From JANMEX01 sp041751995 (GTDB lineage Bacteria; Pseudomonadota; Alphaproteobacteria; Rhizobiales; Rhizobiaceae), in contig JBGSHY010000094.1 of assembly GCA_041751995.1 (NCBI GenBank), forward strand, positions 1 to 40,267: a stretch of DNA of 40,267 nucleotides, given 5' to 3'. A model generated the notes under the pieces. It did no database searches. It saw only the letters and a program-made list of their open reading frames with translations, and had not been told where the DNA came from. This document shows positions 32,624-40,267 of this stretch, piece after piece (position 1 is the first letter of the stretch; each line of letters opens with the position of its first letter). The position numbers and the translations under genes are program-made.

Positions 32624-33298
32624 ATGGCGACCATCGTCGAAAGACTGGCCGAAGTCCGCAAAAAGATTGACGAAGCGGAAGAGAAGGCCGGGCGCAAGCC
32701 GGGCGAGACGACGCTGGTGGCCGTGTCCAAGACCTTTGAAGGCGAAGATATCCGCCCGGTGCTCGAAGCCGGGCATCGTGTGTTCGGCGAAAACCGCGTG
32801 CAGGAATCGCAGGGCAAATGGCCGCAGTTGAAGACGGACTTTCCCGGCGTCGAATTGCACCTGATCGGCCCGCTGCAATCCAACAAGGCGGCAGAGGCCG
32901 TCGCGCTGTTTGACGTGATCCAGACCATCGATCGCGAAAAGATCGCGGCGGCGCTGGCTGCCGAAATGAAAAAGCAAGGTCGGACGCCCAAGCTCTATGT
33001 GCAAGTCAACACAGGCTTGGAAGAACAGAAAGCCGGCATCGATCCGCGCGAAACTGTCGCCTTCGTCGCCCGCTGCCGCGAGATTCACGGGCTTACTATC
33101 GAAGGCCTGATGTGCATCCCGCCAGCAGACGAAAACCCCGGCCCGCATTTTGCCCTTTTGCGGAAGCTGGCGCGGGAGTGTGACGTTGAGAAGCTGTCTA
33201 TGGGCATGTCCGGAGACTATGAGACGGCAATCGCGTTTGGGGCAACGCATGTGAGGGTGGGCAGCGCGATATTCGGGGTGCGGGATTATCCGGCTTGA
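32624..33298 (+). CDS. Pyridoxal phosphate homeostasis protein (YggS/PROSC family)
   Basis: A 224-residue protein with the alanine racemase N-terminal barrel. PLP would be bound by Lys36 in LVAVSKTF. FGENRVQE, HLIGPLQSNK, VNTGLEEQKAG, and near the end LSMGMSGDYETAIAFGATHVRVGSAIFG are family blocks. The protein carries PLP and keeps vitamin B6 and amino acid pools balanced; it has no known catalytic activity. The ATG at 32624 with GGGAAAG before it is preferred to an in-frame GTG at 32612. It diverges from leuS. Confidence 0.94.
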   Translation: MATIVERLAEVRKKIDEAEEKAGRKPGETTLVAVSKTFEGEDIRPVLEAGHRVFGENRVQESQGKWPQLKTDFPGVELHLIGPLQSNKAAEAVALFDVIQTIDREKIAAALAAEMKKQGRTPKLYVQVNTGLEEQKAGIDPRETVAFVARCREIHGLTIEGLMCIPPADENPGPHFALLRKLARECDVEKLSMGMSGDYETAIAFGATHVRVGSAIFGVRDYPA

Positions 33299-33380
33299 TT
33301 CTTTCGCCCGATTGCCGCCGTTCGTTTGCCAAGCTAGGATAACGCCAAGAACAACGGGAAAGCGCCCTGCCGCTTCAATC

Positions 33381-34760
33381 ATGGCTTCAAATACCGGGTC
33401 AGTACACTTCGGCGGCGTTTCTGCTGCCAAAATCGCCAGCTTCAAGTCCAAACAAGACAGCACCTATGCAGCCAAGCGCCAGACCACCAAGGCGGCGCTT
33501 GCCACTGTGAAACCGGCATTTCTGTCGGGCGTGCCGATGCACTGGATGCTGGATTGGCCGATGCCGTTCCCAATGCTGGTCGACAAGGCGAAAGACGCAA
33601 AGATCCGCGACATCGATGGCAATGAACTGGACGATTTCTGCCTCGGCGACACCGGGTCAATGTTCGGCCATTCGCCAAAGCCCGTCGCCAAGGCAATCCG
33701 CAAACAGGCCCGTCGCGGCCTGACCTACATGTTGGCAACCGAAGATGCACTGGCCGTCGGTGAACTCTTGACTGAACGCTTCGGCCCGTTCCGTTGGCAA
33801 ATTGCAACAACAGCGAGTGACGCCAACCGCTTTGCGCTTCGAGTGGCCCGCGCGGTGACGGGGCGGAACAAGATACTGGTGCTCAACGGCTGCTATCACG
33901 GCGCGGTCGACGAGACCTATGTGAAGCTGAAAGACGGCAAGACCGTGCAGAAGCCGGGTTTGGTCGGTCAGTCTGTGGACCTGACGCAGAATTCCGTTGT
34001 TTGCGAATTCAACGATGCGGCAGGTCTTGAAAAGCTGCTGGCTGCAAAAGACATCGCCTGCGTCATTACCGAGCCTGTGCTGACCAATTCCTGCATGGTG
34101 CTGCCACAGCCGGGTTTTCTCGACGCGGTGCGCAAGCTGACGCGGGACACAGGCACGCTCTTGTTGATCGACGAGACCCATACGATATCGACCGGCCTCG
34201 GCGGCTATACCAGCACCCACGGCCTCGATCCCGACATTTTCGTCCTTGGCAAGCCGGTTGCCGGTGGTGTTCCGGCCTCGGTCTGGGGGCTTAGTCAGGA
34301 TTTGGCAGACCGGTTCGCCGTCTTCAATTCGACCCGCGAGCCGGGTTATTCGGGTATTGGCACGACGCTGTCGGCCAATCCGATGCAGTTTGCCGCTATG
34401 CGTGCCTGCCTTTCGCAGGTGATGACCAAGAAGAACTACGCCCACATGGAAAAGCTGGCGGCACGGCTGGAGAAAGGTCTTGCCAAAGTGATTGCTGAGC
34501 GCAAGCTGCCCTGGCATGTCGCCCGTGTCGGCGCGCGCGTTGAATTCATCTGCGCGCCCGGACCGCTAAAGACCGGCGCTGAGGCCTATGCCGCGCATCG
34601 GCCTGAGCTTGAGGCCGCCATCCACATCGGCCTTCTCAACCGCGGCTCGCTGATCGCACCATTTCACAACATGATGCTGATTTCACCGGTGACGCGAAAA
34701 CGGCAGGTCGATCATCTGATCGACAGTTTTGCCGCCGTCACCCTTGAACTCACTGCCTGA
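33381..34760 (+). CDS. Class III (GSA-type) aminotransferase
   Basis: A 459-residue PLP enzyme of the aspartate aminotransferase superfamily, subgroup III. Seen: LGDTGSMFGHSPKPVAKAI, TTASDANRFALRVARAVTGR, NGCYHGAVDETY, LLLIDETHT (cofactor Asp), and the PLP lysine in VLGKPVAGGVPASVW. The block TTLSANPMQFAAM is also typical of glutamate-semialdehyde aminomutase relatives. Substrate unknown. The ATG at 33381 is preferred; an open in-frame extension upstream to 33312 has no clear ribosome site. A PuuA-like glutamine synthetase homologue begins 14 bases after its stop, so the pair form an operon that probably handles an amine or amino acid. Confidence 0.88.
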   Translation: MASNTGSVHFGGVSAAKIASFKSKQDSTYAAKRQTTKAALATVKPAFLSGVPMHWMLDWPMPFPMLVDKAKDAKIRDIDGNELDDFCLGDTGSMFGHSPKPVAKAIRKQARRGLTYMLATEDALAVGELLTERFGPFRWQIATTASDANRFALRVARAVTGRNKILVLNGCYHGAVDETYVKLKDGKTVQKPGLVGQSVDLTQNSVVCEFNDAAGLEKLLAAKDIACVITEPVLTNSCMVLPQPGFLDAVRKLTRDTGTLLLIDETHTISTGLGGYTSTHGLDPDIFVLGKPVAGGVPASVWGLSQDLADRFAVFNSTREPGYSGIGTTLSANPMQFAAMRACLSQVMTKKNYAHMEKLAARLEKGLAKVIAERKLPWHVARVGARVEFICAPGPLKTGAEAYAAHRPELEAAIHIGLLNRGSLIAPFHNMMLISPVTRKRQVDHLIDSFAAVTLELTA

Positions 34761-34774
34761 AAGACCTGAAAATC

Positions 34775-36160
34775 ATGATATCCCCGTCCGGCTCCACGCC
34801 AGAAGAAGCTCGTGCCTTCCTTGATGCGCACCCTGAAATCGAAGCCTTTGACATTGTACTGACCGACGCCAACGGCATTGGCCGCGGCAAGATCATCCGC
34901 CGCCACGAACTGACAGCGCTCTATGAAAGCGGCCGCCACCTGCCGATCTCGATCCTTGGCCTCGACATCACCGGAGAGGATGTCCACGAAACCGGTCTCA
35001 TCTGGGATTCGGGCGACGGTGACATGCGCGCATGGCCGATTCCCGGCACCATTGCACCCCTGCACGGCACCAACCCGCCGCGCGGCCAGCTTTTGATGTC
35101 GATGTTCCACCTTGATGGCGCGCCGATGACCTCCGATCCGCGCCTTGCCTTGAAGCGACAGGTCGAGGAAATGGCCGCTGAAGGGCTCTTTCCTGCAGGC
35201 GCGTTTGAACTGGAATTCTTCCTGCTGTCCAATGAGCGCGACGCCAACGGCAAGGTGCAGCCCGCTGCCGCCGTGCTTGACGGACGCAAGAGTGGCAAGA
35301 CGGAGGTCTATTCCGTCGATCATCTGCTCGGCATGGAACCGCTGTTTGCAGATGTATACGAGGCCGCAAAGAAGGAAAGCCTGCCTGCCGAGACGTTGAT
35401 TTCGGAATACGCGCCCGGTCAATACGAGCTGACGCTCAACTATCGCCATGATGTGTTGCAGGCAGCCGACGATCTGGTGAGATTGAAGCGCATCGTGCGC
35501 GCGCAAGCCCGCCGCCACGGCGTCACCGCCTGTTTCATGGCAAAGCCCATTGCCGATTATGCCGGGTCCGGCATGCATTTCCACGTCTCACTGCGTGACA
35601 AGACGGGCAAGAACATTTTCACGGAAGAAGTTGAGGGGCAGTGGAAGCCGGAAGTGCTGCATGCGCTTGGCGGCATGATCGAGACCATGGGCGAAAGCAT
35701 GCTGGTGTTTGCGCCGCACGCCAATTCGTGGCGCCGCTTCACCTCGCAATCCTACGCGCCGGTATCGCCGACTTGGGGTGTCAACAACCGCTCTGTCGCA
35801 CTGCGCATTCCGGCAGGCTCCAAGAAGGCGCGGCGCATCGAACATCGGCCTTCCGGTGTTGATGCCAATCCCTATCTGGTGGCAGCGACGGTTTTGGCGG
35901 CACTGCGCCACGGCCTGAAGAACAAGATTGACCCGGGTGCCGAGACCACCGGCAACGGCTACGAAAACAGCGCGAATGCCGATCGGATTCCGCGCGATTG
36001 GCGCTCGGCTATCGCGGCGGCGAGGGATTCGGAGTTCCTGAAGTCAGCCCTCGGCCCGGACCTCCACCGCACCTTCGTGGCGATCAAGGAATCGGAATAT
36101 CTGCGCGTGGCACGGACAATTGCGGACGTCGACTATCAGCTCTATTTGCACGAGGTGTAA
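34775..36160 (+). CDS. Glutamine synthetase family protein (PuuA-like, gamma-glutamyl ligase)
   Basis: A 461-residue member of the glutamine synthetase superfamily. Catalytic blocks are present: AFELEFFLL, YAPGQYELTLN, AGSGMHFHVSL, NSWRRFTSQSYAP, NNRSVALRIP and IEHRPSGVDANPYLVAA. The N-terminal beta-grasp reads VLTDANGIGRGKII. The NSWRRF and EHRPSGVDANPY forms are those of PuuA-type enzymes, which join glutamate to an amine (putrescine in E. coli), not those of GlnA. The GlnA adenylylation tyrosine motif NLYDLP is absent. Read with the aminotransferase just upstream, a gamma-glutamylated amine route is a fair inference; the amine is unknown. Confidence 0.9.
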   Translation: MISPSGSTPEEARAFLDAHPEIEAFDIVLTDANGIGRGKIIRRHELTALYESGRHLPISILGLDITGEDVHETGLIWDSGDGDMRAWPIPGTIAPLHGTNPPRGQLLMSMFHLDGAPMTSDPRLALKRQVEEMAAEGLFPAGAFELEFFLLSNERDANGKVQPAAAVLDGRKSGKTEVYSVDHLLGMEPLFADVYEAAKKESLPAETLISEYAPGQYELTLNYRHDVLQAADDLVRLKRIVRAQARRHGVTACFMAKPIADYAGSGMHFHVSLRDKTGKNIFTEEVEGQWKPEVLHALGGMIETMGESMLVFAPHANSWRRFTSQSYAPVSPTWGVNNRSVALRIPAGSKKARRIEHRPSGVDANPYLVAATVLAALRHGLKNKIDPGAETTGNGYENSANADRIPRDWRSAIAAARDSEFLKSALGPDLHRTFVAIKESEYLRVARTIADVDYQLYLHEV

Positions 36161-36172
36161 GAGCCCACGTCA

Positions 36173-36195
36173 GCCTTCCCTCTTACGGGGAAGGC
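36173..36195. terminator. Candidate terminator between the GS-like and M15 peptidase genes
   Basis: GCCTTCCC (36173-36180) pairs perfectly with GGGAAGGC (36188-36195) across a 7-base loop, just after the synthetase stop and before the convergent peptidase stop. There is no T-tract next to the stem (a TTTTT is 11 bases further on), so efficiency is uncertain. Confidence 0.45.
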
Positions 36196-36209
36196 CGGGC
36201 AGCGCGTTT

Positions 36210-36755
36210 TTACCAGGTCCGGCGCGGGCCGTTGTCGATGTGATAAAAACCCGATGGATAGCGGTTGAGCCCACCCACTTCCTTTTGCGCCGACAGATAC
36301 TGGATCAGCCCGCGGCTGGAGCCGTGGACGCGAAAATCAACGGCGCGGCAGGAAAGGTGCATCGATTTGCCCTTGCCGCCGACCTTGCGATTTTTGCCGG
36401 GCGAGCGGTAGGTCGAGTTGACCGTGACCGGGCCGTACTTTGCCGAGACGCGGGCAAGCACAACACGCAGTGAGCCCGGGATGCACTTAGAAGGCGCGCG
36501 GTATTCAACATGGGACTTGCCGCGCGGCATGGCAGCAAGGATCAGCGGGTTGATCTGGTCAAACATGGAATCGGCCAGATGCGCGTGCTCTTCGCCGAAA
36601 TCATGAACGGCGATGGAATGACGCGGATTTTCCGTGACGCCGATCGGGTTGGCTGTTGCGGTCTGCTGCAGAACCGGTGTCGCGCACATTGCTGCAACCG
36701 CGAAAGAAAATGCCAGAACACGCCGGAACACCGGCTGGCCGAATTGAATACGCAT
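36210..36755 (-). CDS. M15-type (YcbK/DUF882) peptidoglycan peptidase
   Basis: A 181-residue exported protein. Signal peptide: RVLAFSFAVAAMCATPVL. The C-terminal half has the M15 core STYRSPGKNRKVGGKGKSMH, where SMH supplies His, then CRAVDFRV (Asp) and SGFYHIDNGPRRTW (second His), the zinc ligands of D,D-carboxypeptidase-like enzymes. The family trims murein peptides in the periplasm and is common in Rhizobiales. It converges on the glutamine synthetase-like gene and diverges from acs. Confidence 0.88.
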   Translation of the reverse strand: MRIQFGQPVFRRVLAFSFAVAAMCATPVLQQTATANPIGVTENPRHSIAVHDFGEEHAHLADSMFDQINPLILAAMPRGKSHVEYRAPSKCIPGSLRVVLARVSAKYGPVTVNSTYRSPGKNRKVGGKGKSMHLSCRAVDFRVHGSSRGLIQYLSAQKEVGGLNRYPSGFYHIDNGPRRTW

Positions 36756-37074
36756 GAACTACCCCACACTCGGGAGCCTTGCAAAAAACGCGAGGCAAAC
36801 AATCCACATCACTCAAAAATGCTGTGGCATTTGGGGTTCTACGGTGAAATGTGGCGAAAAAGTGCAATTCAGGATCACGCTGTGTAACGCGATGTAACAG
36901 CAGGGTTGCATAAAGTCTGGTGCGTCTCGGCGAAGGCAGGACCATCAACCGTGTCGAATGTCTAATTTCTAAACCCGAAATGACTTGCTATTGCAGATGC
37001 GAAAGGGCGCAATGAAACAGGTTGTGTCCGGGCAGCGCGAGCGCTGCGGATCAGTCCACCGGGAGGAAGTTGCC
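36756..37074. promoter_or_regulatory. Intergenic region between the M15 peptidase and acs
   Basis: 319 bases without a gene, holding control signals for two divergent genes. It contains a direct repeat TGTAAC (36883-36888 and 36893-36898) spaced 10 bases apart, one helical turn, a typical layout for a two-site activator or response regulator. A hairpin lies near the acs start (37032-37047), with a strong GGGAGGAAG ribosome site before the acs ATG. No clear -35/-10 pair was identified. Confidence 0.5.
37032..37047 (+). other. Perfect hairpin in the acs leader
   Basis: GCAGCGC-GA-GCGCTGC, seven perfect pairs with a two-base apex (a larger loop in practice), ends 27 bases before the acs ATG and about 13 before its ribosome site. 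It could influence translation or mRNA stability of acs, or be a protein site in DNA. Confidence 0.4.
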
Positions 37075-39027
<1,953 letters not shown>

Positions 39028-39045
39028 CCGCTTGAATTCGCTTCT

Positions 39046-39072
39046 GGTTGTTGCCATCATGAAGGCACAACC
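39046..39072 (+). other. Hairpin after acs, terminator-like without T-tract
   Basis: GGTTGTTGCC (39046-39055) pairs with GGCACAACC (39064-39072) with one bulged T. It lies just past the acs stop, but G-rich sequence follows instead of a T-tract. It could protect the acs mRNA 3' end or weakly separate acs from the small genes beyond. Confidence 0.4.
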
Positions 39073-39083
39073 GGGGGCGGAAG

Positions 39084-39257
39084 ATGGCAAAGGCGGCAGA
39101 TATCGGCATCACGGGCCAGAACGAAGGTGAACGGCAGCTGATCGCCGGGGGCCCCGCCCTTCTCAACCACGTTTCTACCGGGCATGATCTCGCCTCTACG
39201 GACCGGCTGCTGAAGGCCGCCGGAATGAAGCTGATGGGAGGCGGATATGTGGGCTAA
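39084..39257 (+). CDS. Small hypothetical protein (57 aa), first of an overlapping trio
   Basis: A 57-residue open frame beginning MAKAADIGITGQNEGE and ending KLMGGGYVG. I do not recognise it. It has no signal peptide or membrane segment and is Gly/Ala-rich with a short central helix (HDLASTDRLLKAAGMKLM). The start has GGGGG and CGGAAG nearby but a poor spacing, so this is the weakest of the three calls. Its last 11 bases overlap the start of the next gene, which argues for translational coupling. Confidence 0.45.
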   Translation: MAKAADIGITGQNEGERQLIAGGPALLNHVSTGHDLASTDRLLKAAGMKLMGGGYVG

Positions 39258-39567
39258 CGAGGCCTTGGCCCAAGCCGAGTTTGATGCGAATGTGGGATTT
39301 ATTGTAACTATATTAATATTTCTTTTCTTTATTGCGCGTGAACATTATTATGATTTTAGAAAAATTCCGGTTAATTCCAGGGGTATGACAATAATATCAT
39401 ATATTATTATTATTTTTGATAGACTAAAAATTACTCCTAAGAATAGCAAAAACCTAGACAAAGATATATTTTTCAGAAAAAGTTTTCATTATTATCTAAT
39501 TGTAAGTGGCTTTATATTTTTCTTTTGGATAAAAATTATTGGACAAACAGGAGGTTCTGTTGAGTGA
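39247..39567 (+). CDS. AT-rich small membrane protein (106 aa), probably acquired
   Basis: A 106-residue protein not recognised. Predicted membrane segments: VGFIVTILIFLFFIA, GMTIISYIIIIF and YYLIVSGFIFFFWIKIIG, with basic loops between (KITPKNSKNLDKD). A consensus GGGAGG stands five bases before the ATG. The body from about 39301 to 39540 is 22% G+C (53 of 240 bases counted by hand), against about 60% around it, with codons such as ATA, TTA and AAA that are rare elsewhere in the window. The first ~15 codons are GC-rich like the host. The composition says recent transfer; the ribosome site and the overlaps say it is read as a gene. Confidence 0.6.
   Translation: MWANEALAQAEFDANVGFIVTILIFLFFIAREHYYDFRKIPVNSRGMTIISYIIIIFDRLKITPKNSKNLDKDIFFRKSFHYYLIVSGFIFFFWIKIIGQTGGSVE
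39549..39554 (+). promoter_or_regulatory. Ribosome binding site that fixes a TTG start
   Basis: AGGAGG five bases before the TTG at 39560, inside the end of the AT-rich gene. A TTG seven codons upstream (39539) is in frame but lacks such a site. Confidence 0.65.
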
Positions 39568-39844
39568 CATAAGTTTGGGCGAGGGGTTGTCATTTTCTTA
39601 TTCTGGTGATTTGGGGCCAACATTGGGTTTGGGCATTCCAGGCCTTGGAGCGATGGCTCAGTACGATGCAATTGACAACTCGCTCAATGTCGACGCTTCA
39701 CTAGGATTCTATTCTGGCGGCGCGAAGGTTGGGCTTGACGGTTTTCAAGCCACCGTCGTCGAGCAGTTCATCGGCGCGTTCCTGGTGGCGCTGACCCTTA
39801 CCGGCTTTACCGGCCTGCTGACCCGCGACGAACCAGCCGGCTGA
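39560..39844 (+). CDS. Small Gly-rich protein with C-terminal membrane segment (94 aa)
   Basis: A 94-residue protein not recognised. The first ~65 residues are rich in Gly, Ser and Asp with alternating pattern (LGEGLSFSYSGDLGPTLGLG, DASLGFYSGGAKVGLDG), suggesting beta structure. A single membrane segment follows (QFIGAFLVALTLTGFTGLL, about 69-87), with a short charged tail TRDEPAG. It begins at a TTG with a consensus AGGAGG and overlaps the preceding gene by 8 bases. GC content returns to near host level over the second half. It ends with TGA-TAA in tandem frames, 24 bases before the TetR-type gene on the other strand. Confidence 0.55.
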   Translation: MSDISLGEGLSFSYSGDLGPTLGLGIPGLGAMAQYDAIDNSLNVDASLGFYSGGAKVGLDGFQATVVEQFIGAFLVALTLTGFTGLLTRDEPAG

Positions 39845-39868
39845 TAAAGGCCCATCCAATCGCCCAGG

Positions 39869-40267
39869 CTAGCCGCTTTCTTTCCCGAAAAGCGCCAGCC
39901 CCATTCGCGCCATCGCGTTTGGCGCGACGCATTTGTGTTCCTCATCTTCCATGTCCAGCGTGTGCAGTGCGTCCGACTGCATGATGCTGGCAAGGCCATG
40001 CAGCGTGCTCCAGACAAACATGGCATCAAGGCGCGCCGGCGCGGCGTCGCCTTGCGCTGCGGGCTGGACCGGCGCCGATGCCAGCCTGCCGGTCAAAAGG
40101 GCAAAGGCCCGTTTTGCATTGTTCATCATTTCGGGATGCAGCTTTGGCTCGGGCAGCGGCGTGTTGAACATCAGCCGGTATTTCAGCGGGTTGAGCCTTG
40201 CATATTCCAGATAGTGCTCGCCCATCGCATGCAAATCCTGCTGCGCGTCGGCACAGGCCGGCCGGCC
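39869..40267 (-). CDS. TetR-family transcriptional regulator, C-terminal part
   Basis: The frame is open to the window edge, so the N-terminal helix-turn-helix lies outside. The ~132 visible residues match the TetR C-terminal WHG-type ligand domain: ADAQQDLHAMGEHYLEYARL, NPLKYRLMFNTPLP, and MFVWSTLHGLASIMQSDALH. The ligand is unknown. It converges on the AT-rich small-gene operon. Confidence 0.8.
   Translation of the reverse strand, partial: GRPACADAQQDLHAMGEHYLEYARLNPLKYRLMFNTPLPEPKLHPEMMNNAKRAFALLTGRLASAPVQPAAQGDAAPARLDAMFVWSTLHGLASIMQSDALHTLDMEDEEHKCVAPNAMARMGLALFGKESG

Noticed and set aside
39046..39072. Hairpin after acs as an intrinsic terminator
   Set aside because: No T-tract follows on either strand, so it is kept only as a generic hairpin.
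39084..39844. AT-rich block as an insertion sequence or prophage remnant
   Set aside because: No transposase, integrase, terminal inverted repeats or target duplication are visible at the edges; only composition suggests transfer.

Overview
The window reads as a stretch of an alphaproteobacterial chromosome, almost certainly order Hyphomicrobiales (Rhizobiales). The grounds are a compact, GC-rich core gene order (obgE-proB-proA-nadD, rsfS-rlmH-envC-ctpA-DUF610-rppH, an atpHAGDC operon without the F0 genes, priA-fsa, lptE-leuS), an Ala/Lys/Pro-rich N-terminal extension on AtpD, a perfect CtrA-type box, and frequent TTG/GTG starts. Family level cannot be fixed from the sequence alone.

Layout, left to right. 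1-2.2 kb: the tail of a P1B-type metal ATPase, a DUF3833 exported protein and an LtrA-family membrane protein. 2.4-6.5 kb: obgE, proB, proA, nadD in a tight forward run (ribosome assembly GTPase, proline synthesis, NAD synthesis). 6.5-9.1 kb: a LysR regulator, a DUF1127 small protein and an MFS transporter, which separate nadD from rsfS. 9.1-14.7 kb: rsfS, rlmH, an EnvC-like amidase activator, ctpA, a divergent polysaccharide deacetylase and rppH. 14.7-18.1 kb: an aspartate/glutamate racemase and a two-gene DNA-repair unit (metallo-beta-lactamase exonuclease plus ATP-dependent ligase). 18.1-23.1 kb: the F1-ATPase operon on the minus strand, ending in a textbook terminator.

23.3-26.4 kb is a lower-GC accessory block between atpH and priA: a small membrane protein on the minus strand and, facing it, a three-gene glycan-type cluster (PIG-L-like deacetylase, GT4-like glycosyltransferase, Stf0-type sulfotransferase). 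26.4-33.3 kb returns to housekeeping genes: priA, fsa, lptE, leuS, PLP homeostasis protein. 33.4-36.2 kb holds an aminotransferase and a PuuA-like glutamine synthetase homologue. Then come an M15-type peptidase and acs, with a 319-base regulatory gap between them. The end (39.1-39.8 kb) carries three small overlapping genes, the middle one only about 22% GC, followed by the C-terminal part of a TetR-family regulator cut by the window edge.

The best candidates for something undescribed are the deacetylase/glycosyltransferase/sulfotransferase cluster, whose enzymes each depart from family consensus, and the three-gene AT-rich micro-operon downstream of acs. Smaller oddities include an Asn-to-Ile change in the ObgE P-loop and a perfect CtrA box in front of the EnvC-like cell-division gene. 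No tRNA, rRNA, CRISPR array, insertion sequence or phage gene was seen.
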